Assembly: GCA_021777055.1 (NCBI GenBank)
Contig: JAIQZO010000056.1
Location: 101,759 to 165,758 of the forward strand
Direction of reading: 5' to 3'
From: Candidatus Anammoxibacter sp.
GTDB taxonomy: Bacteria; Planctomycetota; Brocadiia; Brocadiales; Anammoxibacteraceae
Length of the DNA stretch: 64,000 nucleotides
Shown in pieces: positions 56,133-64,000 of this stretch (position 1 is the stretch's first letter; the number at the start of each line of letters is the position of its first letter). The notes below the pieces were generated by a model, which did no database searches, was not told the origin of the DNA, and saw only the letters and a list, made by a program, of their open reading frames with translations. Position numbers and translations under genes: made by a program.

Positions 56133-59129
56133 TTATGATTCTGGTATTCCTAAAAGATTAACAAGGAATGTAAAAGGTGAAGTATCTTGAAGACCAATAA
56201 CAAAGTCTACTGTCATCGATTCTCTCGGAACCAAAACCTCATCACCTACATCAGGTGTCAATGTGGCGCCAGGGCCTCCTGGTGTATTATTAGCGTTGAG
56301 TAGTAGGTTGCCACCGGACAATTCCTCTACGACAAAAACAGGATGTTTGATTGTTTTAGAACTGGTATTGGTAAACGTAGCAGTAATTGTGAATGTTCCT
56401 TTCGGCCCCCCTGCTATGGGACTGCTGTCAAATTCGACCTCCGGATTTTTTATCTGGGTAACCAGATCATTTACAAGTATTTCTAGCTCCGGTTTAAATA
56501 CCTGGATGCGATTATTCCATGCATCAGCCACATAAACGTTGCCAGTGCTGTCCACCGCTATGCTTTTGGGCCTATAAAACTGTCCGTCATCAGTTCCGAA
56601 TGAACCAAATTTTGAAATAAATCTTCCACCTGAATCAAATTTTTGTATACGATGATTAATAGTATCGGCCACGTAAATATTATCAGAGCTGTCCAGCGCT
56701 ATACCTTCGGGTCTATCAAAGTGACCGTCTCCAGAACCAGGTAAACCAAGCGTAGAAATAAAGTTACCATCAGAATCAAATTTCTGTATACGGTTATTAG
56801 TAGTATCAACCACATAAATGTTACCGGAGCTGTCCAGCTCTATACCTATTGGATTTATAAACCTACCGTCATCAGTTCCGAATGAACCAAATTTTGAAAT
56901 AAAATTTCCTTCAGAATCAAATTCGTGTATATTCTCCCGACCAGTATCAACCACATAAATATTATCGGAGCTATCCAGCACTAGGCCCCCGGGTCCTTCA
57001 AAAAAGATTTCGCCGGAGCTGTGTACACCAAACCTTGAAATAAAGTTTCTTTTAGAATCAAATTTCAACACTCGACTATTACCTGTATCAACCATATAAA
57101 TGTTATCTGAGCTGTCTAGCTCTATGCTGCTGGGCGAGCGAATAATGGTGCGTGAAGGATTTTGAATCTGTCTAATAAAGTTTCCTAGCGCATTAAACAT
57201 ATGTACACAATTACGCCCAGGGTCAGCTATATAAATGTTACCAGAACTGTCCAGCGCTATGCCTTCGGGACTAAAAAGGTGGCCTGCCTCGTGAACAAGA
57301 GGCCCAAATTTTGAAATAAAATTTCCTTGTGAATCAAATTTCTGTACTCGATGATTACCTGTATCAACCACATAAATGTTACCGGAGCTGTCCAGCGCTA
57401 TGCCATGGGGAGAAAGAAACTGCCCGTTTCCAGATCCACCAGTCCCAAACTTGTAAATAAATTTACCTTGTGAATCAAATTTTTGTATACGATGATGACC
57501 AGTATCAACCACATAAATATTATCGGAGCTTCCCAATGCTATGCCTCGTGGATTATTAAACCGACCGTCATTAGAACCTAATGAACCAAATTTTGAAATG
57601 AAATTACCTTGTGAATCAAATTTCTGTACACGATGATTAAATGAATCAACCACATAAATGTTGCCGGAGCTGTCTATCTCTATATCTCTTGGACTATTAA
57701 ACTGCCCGTCTCCTAAGCCGAATGAACCAAACTTTGAAATAACGTTTTCTTCTGAATCTAGTTGCCACACACGATGATTATCTGTATCAGCCACATAAAT
57801 GTTACCGGAGCTGCCCAATGCAATGCCTCTTGGACGATTAAACGCTGGGTTTCCGAAACCTGGAGACCCAAACTTTGAAATAAAGTTTCCCTCAGGATCA
57901 AATTTCTGTACTCGACCATTACCTGAATCAGCAACATAAATGTTACCAGAGCTATCCAGCTCTATGCCGTAAAAGAAACGATTAAATTGACCGTCACCTG
58001 CACCAGGAGACCCAAACTTTGAAATAAAGTTTCCTTGTGAATCAAATTCCTGTACTCGACCATTACCTGAATCAGCCACAAAAATGTTTCCCGTGCTGCC
58101 CAATGCAATGCCTCCTGCGCGGTTAAACTGGCCTTCTTTAGAACTACGTATACCAAATTTTGCAATAAAGTTTCCCTCAGGATCAAATTTCTGTACGCGA
58201 TCATTACCTGCATCAGTCACATAAATGTTACCAATTCTATCTAAAGCGATGTGGATGGGTAAATCAAACTGTCCGTCACCAAATCCAACTGACCCAAACT
58301 CGAAAATAAAGTTTCCTTCAGGATCAAATTTCTGTACACGATGATTTCCAGAATCAACCACATAAATGTCTCCGGAGCTATCTAGTGATATGCCGCAAGG
58401 TTGAAGAAACTGACCGTCACCAGAACCAACTGACCCAAACTCGAAAATAAAATTTCCCTCAGGATCAAATTTTTGTATATTACTGTCACCAACCGTATAA
58501 ATGTTCCCAGTGCTGTCCGGTGCCATATCGCAAAAAAATTCATCAACCGATGCAATAATAAAGCTTGAAACAAAGTTTCCTTCTGAATCAAGTTTCACTA
58601 CCTTATATGTTACCTTTGGTTCGATACTAAATAAACTAACCACATAAATGTTCCCAGAACTGTCTACTGCTATTATTGAGGGAAAACCAAACTGCCCGTT
58701 CCCAGTGCCACGTGGCCCAAACTCTATAATAAAGTTTCCCTGTGTATCAAATTTCTGTATACGACCATTACTTACATCAGCCACATAAATGTTCCCCGTG
58801 CTGTCCAGTGCTATGCTTGAAATGCTTGAAACCCTTTGCTCATCTCCAGTATTTTGTAAATCTATAACCATAACTGTCGCCCCTGTATTATCCAGTTTTA
58901 CCACATTATTTCTAGCCAATGTAGTAATATAAACATTATTACCACTTCCATCTACAGCTATACTTCCTGGCGCTGTTATCGGTTGCTGACCACGTGGAAT
59001 ACTGAATGAAAAAGAATACTGCGCAATTGCATATTGGTTGTTTGCAAATAGTGTTGCGATAACTGAGATTAACACGGCTACAATAAAAACCATATTTATC
59101 CGTCGTAATGTGAAAACTTTATTTTCCAT
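56133..59129 (-). CDS. Exported NHL-repeat protein 1
   Basis: 998 residues. Signal peptide MVFIVAVLISVIATLFANNQYAIA. About 18 NHL units of 45-47 residues follow (LDSSGNIYVVDTGNHRVQKFDSQGNFISKFGS...GDGQFNSPRGIA), predicting consecutive six-bladed beta-propellers. The last ~85 residues (FDSSPIAGGPKGTFTITATF ... FTFLVNLLGIPES) match the paralogue and the 44919-48356 protein. GAGGAGAAAT precedes the ATG. Likely surface or extracellular ligand binding; no catalytic motif seen. Confidence 0.88.
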   Translation of the reverse strand: MENKVFTLRRINMVFIVAVLISVIATLFANNQYAIAQYSFSFSIPRGQQPITAPGSIAVDGSGNNVYITTLARNNVVKLDNTGATVMVIDLQNTGDEQRVSSISSIALDSTGNIYVADVSNGRIQKFDTQGNFIIEFGPRGTGNGQFGFPSIIAVDSSGNIYVVSLFSIEPKVTYKVVKLDSEGNFVSSFIIASVDEFFCDMAPDSTGNIYTVGDSNIQKFDPEGNFIFEFGSVGSGDGQFLQPCGISLDSSGDIYVVDSGNHRVQKFDPEGNFIFEFGSVGFGDGQFDLPIHIALDRIGNIYVTDAGNDRVQKFDPEGNFIAKFGIRSSKEGQFNRAGGIALGSTGNIFVADSGNGRVQEFDSQGNFISKFGSPGAGDGQFNRFFYGIELDSSGNIYVADSGNGRVQKFDPEGNFISKFGSPGFGNPAFNRPRGIALGSSGNIYVADTDNHRVWQLDSEENVISKFGSFGLGDGQFNSPRDIEIDSSGNIYVVDSFNHRVQKFDSQGNFISKFGSLGSNDGRFNNPRGIALGSSDNIYVVDTGHHRIQKFDSQGKFIYKFGTGGSGNGQFLSPHGIALDSSGNIYVVDTGNHRVQKFDSQGNFISKFGPLVHEAGHLFSPEGIALDSSGNIYIADPGRNCVHMFNALGNFIRQIQNPSRTIIRSPSSIELDSSDNIYMVDTGNSRVLKFDSKRNFISRFGVHSSGEIFFEGPGGLVLDSSDNIYVVDTGRENIHEFDSEGNFISKFGSFGTDDGRFINPIGIELDSSGNIYVVDTTNNRIQKFDSDGNFISTLGLPGSGDGHFDRPEGIALDSSDNIYVADTINHRIQKFDSGGRFISKFGSFGTDDGQFYRPKSIAVDSTGNVYVADAWNNRIQVFKPELEILVNDLVTQIKNPEVEFDSSPIAGGPKGTFTITATFTNTSSKTIKHPVFVVEELSGGNLLLNANNTPGGPGATLTPDVGDEVLVPRESMTVDFVIGLQDTSPFTFLVNLLGIPES

Positions 59130-60082
59130 AACATTTCTCCTCTTTTAAGTAACTGTTCTTTTAAAACAAAAGTAACAGATAGAATGAATGTATATTTTGG
59201 ATCAGGCACTTCTTTTTTTAATATCTCAGGATCTTCATTAATTATCTTTAAATCTGCGATCACTACACACTTCATCTGTTTCGCCAACAAATACATTTAT
59301 TCTTTGTCAAAACCAGTCTTGTCCGACGAAGTAGTTTCTTCCGCAGATTTCTTCTTTGCTCATTTACATTATTAACAAAAAATTAACTAGGGCCATCTCT
59401 GTCAATAGAAGACATATATCACAATAATTTCCACATGTCAACCTGATCAAAATAGTCTAGAGTTTTGCCTGTAGGGGATAGTATTACAAAGTTGCAATGG
59501 ATCTCCTTACAAAAACAATATTCTCACATTAATAAACGTATAACCTGCATACGGCATAACATAGGTTTTAATAAGCACTTGCACCGGTAACGCAATTACA
59601 GTGGGTTCAATTGTCGTAAAACCACTTTTTGCCAATAATCTTTTTTTTAAAAAAATTATTTTTTATCTCTTAACTCACTGTTTTCCGGTTAACGATTTGC
59701 CCTATTAATCATATATTTTCTTATGACCATCTATCGCAACAGTAATTTTAACGTATAAGTATCAATCAAACGAGTTAGAGAATTAAGGATTGAGATCATA
59801 AATAAATTCCAACATTCTAATCTTAAACCTTTGCAAAAAAAAACCGTGTTAAAGTACAAATGAAAATAAATGATTATGCAAATACTTAACTGGACAACAC
59901 TGCGTAAATAAATAACCTAATCAATCTATCTATGAAATGCAAGAACAACAACATTGTCATATTAAATTTATTTTTTGCTGTCTGTTATGTTTATTTTTAT
60001 CCCAGCATGAATCGGCAGACGGTGCCTGCCATACATAGCTAATACGATACGTTTCCTTTAAAACATTGAAAATTAAACAAGT
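59130..60082 (-). promoter_or_regulatory. Upstream region of NHL gene 1, duplicated
   Basis: About 600 bp (59130-59735) match 63098-63650: TGTCGTAAAA, TAATCTTTTTTTTAAAAA, CTCACTGTTTTCCGGTTAA, GGGGATAGTATTACAAAGTTG and GGATCTCCTTAC are shared. Short reading frames in it are not conserved between copies, so it is probably promoter plus untranslated leader. The last part (59890-59910, GGACAACACTGCGTAAATAA) also has a counterpart at 63680. Confidence 0.7.
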
Positions 60083-63000
60083 TTATGATTCTGGTATTCC
60101 TAAAAGATCAACAAGGAATGTAAAAGGTGAAGTATCTTGAAGACCAATAACAAAGTCTACGGTCATTGCTTCACCCGGAACCAAAACCTCATCACCTACA
60201 TCAGGTGTCAATATGGCGCCAGGTCCTCCTGGTGTATTATTGGCGTTGAGCAGTAGGTTGCCACCTGATAACTCATTTACTACAAAAGTAGGATGTTTAA
60301 TTGTTTTAATGCTGGTATTGGTAAACGTAGAAGTTATTGTGAATGTTCCTTTTGGACCATCTGCAATGGGACTGCTGTCAAATTTTACCTTAGGATCGTT
60401 TATCTGGGTAACCAGCTCATTTACAAATATTTCTATCTCCGGTTTAAATACCTGAATGCGATGATTGCCTGTATCCACTACATATAAGTTACCAGAGCTA
60501 TCAAATTGTATACTTTTAGGTTTATAAAGCTGTCCATTTCCAACGCCACGTTCACCAAACTTTAAGATAAATTTTCCATCAGAATCAAATTTCTGTATTC
60601 GACTATTACCTGTATCAGCAACATAAATGTTACCTGCGCTGTCTAGAGCTATGCCTTCGGGTGTATTAACCTCTCCGTCTCTACTACCGTAAATACCAAA
60701 CTTTAAGATAAATTTTCCATCAGAATCAAATTTTTGTATTCGATGATTGCCTGTATCAGCAACATAAATGTTACTGGAGTCGTCTAGAGCTATGCCTTTA
60801 GGTCCAGCAAACTGACCATCACTTGTTCCACGTGTACCAAACTTTAAGATAAATTTTCCATCAGAATCAAATTTTTGTATTCTATGATTATTTGTATCAG
60901 TTACATAAATGTTATCAACGTTGTTGAGCACTATGCCGTAGGGGTCGTCGAATTGGCCGTTTCCAGAGCCACGTGTACCAAACTTTTCAATAAATTTTCC
61001 ATCAGAATCAAATTTCTGTATTCGATTATTACCTGAATCAACCACAAAACTGCTACCGGAACTGCCCCGCGTTATGCCTTCAGGACGAAGAAACCGCCCG
61101 TCGCCAGAGCCCATTGAACCAAATTTTACAATAAATTTTCCATCAGAATCAAATTTCTGTACACGGTCATTACCTGAATCAGGCACATAAATGTTTCCCG
61201 CACTATCTAGTGCTATGTCATTGGGAGAACTAAACTGCCCGTCACCAGAGCCACGTGTACCAAACTTTTCAATAAATTTTCCATCAGAATCAAATTTCTG
61301 TACACGATGATTACTTGCATCAGCAACATAAATGTTACCCGCGCCGTCTAGCGTTATGCCGCCGGGAAAACTAAGCTGTCCATCACCAGAGCCATGTGTA
61401 CCAACCTTTAAAATAAAGTTTCCTGCTGAATCAAATTTCTGTATTAAATTATGTGAATCAAGTACATAAATGTTATCGGAGCTATCTAGTGCTATGTCAT
61501 TGGGAAAACTAAACAGCCCATCACCAGAGCCACGTGTACCAAACTTTAGAATAAAGTTCCCTGCAGAATCAAATTTCTGTATTCGTTCATTATTGATTTG
61601 AGATACATAAATGTTGCCGGCACTGTCTAACGCTATGCCAGTGGGACTATAAAACTGCCCGTCACCATTGCCATAGGTCCCAAAGGTTGATATAAATTTT
61701 CCATCAGAATCAAATTTCTGTATTCTATTGTTACCTCTATCAGCCACATAAATGTTATCGACGCTGTCTAGCGTTATGCCTCCGGGGAAATCAAACTGGC
61801 CGTCTTCAGATCCACGTGTACCAAACTCTAAAATAAATGTTCCTGTTGAATCAAATTTCTGTATTCGATTATTATCTCTATCAAGCACATAAATGTTGCT
61901 AGAGCTGTCCAGCTCTATGCTGTTGGGTTTATTAAACTGAACGTTTCCAACGATCTGTGAACTAAACTGTGAACTAAACGTTGATATAAAGTTTCCATTT
62001 GGATCAAGTCTCTGTACACGATTATTGTCACCATCAGTAACATAAATGTAACCGGAGCTGTCTAGCGCGATGTCTTCAGGGTAATCAAACTGGCCTTCGC
62101 TAGAGCCACGTGTACCAAACTTTTCAATAAATTTCCCATCAGAATCAAATTTCTGTATTTGATCATTAATTGGCACAGACACATAAACGTTACCAGCTCT
62201 ATCTAAAGCTATGCCGATGGGGCCAGCGCCGTAACTGATGTCCCCTAACTCTCCGTTACCATTGCCAGGCTTACCAAAGCTTGAAATAAAGTTTCCATCC
62301 TTATCAAATTTCTGTACACGAAAATTACCGTGATCAACCACATAAATGTTTCTAGAGCTGTCCAGCGCGATATCACTTGGGCCATCATAAAACTGTCCGT
62401 CACCGTGGCCAAAACCACCAAACGTTGCAATAAAGTTTCCTGCAGAATCAAATTTCTGTATACGATTAAAATCTCTTTCAAGCACATAAATGTTGCCAGA
62501 GCTGTCCAGTTCTATACGTCGGTTAGTATCTTCGTTGCCAAGCGATAAAACATTTGCAATAAAGTTTCCGTTCTTATCAAATTTCTGTACGCGGTAAGAC
62601 CTCGTATAGTGACCATCAAGCACATAAATGTTGCCAGAGTTGTCCAGTGCTATTGACTCTGTATTCTCAATCTGGCCATCTCCGATACCAGCAGAACCAA
62701 ACATTGAAATAAAGTTTCCCTCTGTATCAAATTTTTGTACATTATAATCAGTAAGCATATAAATGTTATCCGTTCCATCTAAAGCGATGTCATTAACTCT
62801 CACAATATGTCCGTTACTTAATCTTTGTGGAGCTAAGAGCATAACTGTCGCCCCCGCGTTATCCAGTTTCACAACATTCGAACCAAATAAGGTATTTATA
62901 TAAACATTACCACCTCCATCTACTGCGAGACAGATTGGCCGAGTTATTGGTTGCTGTCCCCGTGGAATACTAAATGAATGCGAATACTGCGCAATTGCAT

Positions 63001-63097
63001 CTCGATTGTTTGCAAACAGGGTTGTAATAACCGAGATTACCAAGATTACAACAAGAAACATATTTAACCGCAGTAATGTAAAAGCTTTATTATCCAT
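60083..63097 (-). CDS. Exported NHL-repeat protein 2
   Basis: 1004 residues. Signal peptide MFLVVILVISVITTLFANNRDAIA, then about 18 NHL units (LDSAGNIYVADTGNSRIQKFDSDGKFILKFGTRGSGDGQF), nearly uniform in the middle. The C-terminal module ends SPFTFLVDLLGIPES. It is a tandem paralogue of 56133-59129. The start MDNKAFTLLRLN has GGTGGGAAG upstream. It probably forms beta-propellers outside the cell. Near-identical repeats suggest turnover by recombination. Confidence 0.88.
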   Translation of the reverse strand: MDNKAFTLLRLNMFLVVILVISVITTLFANNRDAIAQYSHSFSIPRGQQPITRPICLAVDGGGNVYINTLFGSNVVKLDNAGATVMLLAPQRLSNGHIVRVNDIALDGTDNIYMLTDYNVQKFDTEGNFISMFGSAGIGDGQIENTESIALDNSGNIYVLDGHYTRSYRVQKFDKNGNFIANVLSLGNEDTNRRIELDSSGNIYVLERDFNRIQKFDSAGNFIATFGGFGHGDGQFYDGPSDIALDSSRNIYVVDHGNFRVQKFDKDGNFISSFGKPGNGNGELGDISYGAGPIGIALDRAGNVYVSVPINDQIQKFDSDGKFIEKFGTRGSSEGQFDYPEDIALDSSGYIYVTDGDNNRVQRLDPNGNFISTFSSQFSSQIVGNVQFNKPNSIELDSSSNIYVLDRDNNRIQKFDSTGTFILEFGTRGSEDGQFDFPGGITLDSVDNIYVADRGNNRIQKFDSDGKFISTFGTYGNGDGQFYSPTGIALDSAGNIYVSQINNERIQKFDSAGNFILKFGTRGSGDGLFSFPNDIALDSSDNIYVLDSHNLIQKFDSAGNFILKVGTHGSGDGQLSFPGGITLDGAGNIYVADASNHRVQKFDSDGKFIEKFGTRGSGDGQFSSPNDIALDSAGNIYVPDSGNDRVQKFDSDGKFIVKFGSMGSGDGRFLRPEGITRGSSGSSFVVDSGNNRIQKFDSDGKFIEKFGTRGSGNGQFDDPYGIVLNNVDNIYVTDTNNHRIQKFDSDGKFILKFGTRGTSDGQFAGPKGIALDDSSNIYVADTGNHRIQKFDSDGKFILKFGIYGSRDGEVNTPEGIALDSAGNIYVADTGNSRIQKFDSDGKFILKFGERGVGNGQLYKPKSIQFDSSGNLYVVDTGNHRIQVFKPEIEIFVNELVTQINDPKVKFDSSPIADGPKGTFTITSTFTNTSIKTIKHPTFVVNELSGGNLLLNANNTPGGPGAILTPDVGDEVLVPGEAMTVDFVIGLQDTSPFTFLVDLLGIPES

Positions 63098-63705
63098 AGC
63101 CGCTTCCCACCTTTTAAGTAACTGTTCGTTTGAAATAAAAGTAACGATAAAATAAATATGTATTCTAGATCTTACACTTCTATTGTTACACGAACTTTAT
63201 TTATTTCGCCAACAAATACATTTATTCTTTGTCAAAATCAGTCTTGTTCAATGAAGTAGTTTTTTCGTAGATTTCTTCTTTGCTCATTATTGACCGACGA
63301 TTAAATTATAGTCAAAAATTAACTAAAGCCATCTCTGTGGATAAAATACATATATCAGAATTATTACCCCATGTCAACCTGACCAAAACAGTCTACGATT
63401 TTGGTTGTAGGGGATAGTATTACAAAGTTGCAAGGGATCTCCTTACAAAACAATATCTTCACATTAATATACGCACAACATGGCATACGGCATAACATAG
63501 GTTTTTATAAGCTCTTGCACCTGTAACACAATTATAAAGAGTTCAATTGTCGTAAAATCAATTTTTGTTAATAATCTTTTTTTTAAAAATTATTTTTTAT
63601 CACTCAACTCACTGTTTTCCGGTTAAAGATTTGTCATATTTATCATATATTTTCTAATGACCATCTATTACTTAACCTGACAACACGGTGTAAATAAATA
63701 ACTTG
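63098..63705 (-). promoter_or_regulatory. Upstream region of NHL gene 2, duplicated
   Basis: It matches 59130-59735 (and a piece near 59890) as described there. Conservation continues about 550 bp upstream of the start codon, more than a plain promoter needs. Confidence 0.7.
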
Positions 63706-63791
63706 ATAGTATAGGAATTTTCATTTTGAGCCGAATACGTTTCTTCTGTTAGTGTTACGGTGTAACGCCTGTATTTCCTGTGAGTTAAGGT

Positions 63792-63871
63792 GTAGGTTGG
63801 GTTAAGCGGTAGCGACCCAACAGAGCGTAAAGAATAATTGTTGGGTTTCGCTACCGCTTAACCCAACCTAC
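63792..63871. repeat. Long REP-type hairpin
   Basis: GTAGGTTGGGTTAAGCGGTAGCG (63792-63814; GTAGGTTGGGTT.. to ..GGTAGCG) pairs over 23 bp with CGCTACCG..AACCTAC (63849-63871), and ACCCAACA/TGTTGGGT adds 8 bp after a two-base bulge; loop 16 nt. Repeats of this wording are widespread in bacteria as REP/RAYT-associated sequences. Confidence 0.8.
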
Positions 63872-63939
63872 TATTTACAAAATATTGTGTGTCGCAGATA
63901 ATTGAAATGGTTTTCGTTATTACTGTTAAGTATTGACTC

Positions 63940-63996
63940 AAACCTAAAGGTATGAGGTACATTTCGTAACTCAAGGCTTTAGCCTTGATGATGTAC
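63940..63996 (-). repeat. CAAGGCTAAAGCCTTG palindromic repeat
   Basis: The reverse complement reads ATCAAGGCTAAAGCCTTGAG, TTACGAAATGTACC, then AGGTTTGAGTC. The sequence near 19368-19425 has the same order (ATCAAGGCTAAAGCCTTGAG, TTACTAAATGTAAC, AGATTTGATTC). A degraded copy lies at 16235-16255 (AACAAGGCTAAAGCATTGTTAC). Confidence 0.7.
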
Positions 63997-64000
63997 GGAT

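Noticed and set aside
59096..59296. 66-codon minus-strand frame overlapping the start of NHL gene 1
   Set aside because: The duplicated upstream region of NHL gene 2 breaks the same frame after six codons (MYLLAK-stop), so it is not conserved coding sequence.

Overview
The window is AT-rich bacterial chromosome centred on a replication-origin locus. Several things together suggest an anammox planctomycete of the Candidatus Scalindua type: a ketosynthase/degenerate-ketosynthase/radical-SAM/dienoyl-CoA-reductase-like lipid cluster, large exported NHL-repeat proteins, many exported proteins, frequent TTG starts, and a very high load of short palindromic repeats. This assignment is an inference; no rRNA or hydrazine-metabolism gene is present to confirm it.

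Layout. (1) 0-5.8 kb, minus strand: a lipid/polyketide-like operon in the order radical SAM enzyme, active ketosynthase, catalytically dead ketosynthase (chain-length-factor-like), and a flavin/Fe-S enoyl reductase cut by the window edge. (2) 6.2-14.7 kb, plus strand: rpsU, a cupin lipoprotein, surE, a VanZ-like protein, a thioredoxin-like protein, an AsmA/YdbH-like protein, a DUF1318 lipoprotein and a DksA-type zinc-finger protein. (3) 14.9-20.9 kb: a spondin-like exported protein, a two-component system and a flavin split-barrel protein, separated by repeat-rich spacers. (4) 21.1-31.5 kb, all minus: a TPR protein, an AMMECR1 protein, an EF-G-like GTPase, hisA, hisH, an OmpA-like lipoprotein and a prepilin peptidase. 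(5) 31.5-32.16 kb: a probable oriC where gene polarity flips. (6) 32.2-40.5 kb, all plus: dnaA, dnaN, a DUF721/DciA-like gene, gyrB, remnants of a toxin-antitoxin pair, a nucleoside phosphorylase-type enzyme, mtnA and tRNA-Arg. (7) 40.7-51.9 kb: an intact ISL3-family insertion sequence with an 8-bp target duplication, a dead hicBA pair, and mostly exported minus-strand proteins (S74 fragment, DUF1566 protein, small STN-domain proteins, a 1145-residue zinc-phospholipase-C-like protein), then a LuxR-type regulator. (8) 52.5-55.1 kb: a compact putative RiPP (ribosomally made, post-translationally modified peptide) cluster: a 57-residue precursor-like peptide, a GNAT acetyltransferase, a radical SAM protein with C-terminal cysteines, and a PqqD-like peptide-binding protein. 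(9) 55.2-64 kb: a third STN-domain protein and two tandem ~1000-residue NHL-repeat proteins with duplicated upstream regions.

The most interesting candidates are the RiPP cluster, whose precursor is an unusually short gene, and the ketosynthase/dead-ketosynthase pair beside a radical SAM enzyme. Also notable are an ~85-residue C-terminal module shared by three unrelated exported proteins, a reused promoter/leader block upstream of small STN-domain genes, and several dispersed palindromic repeat families.
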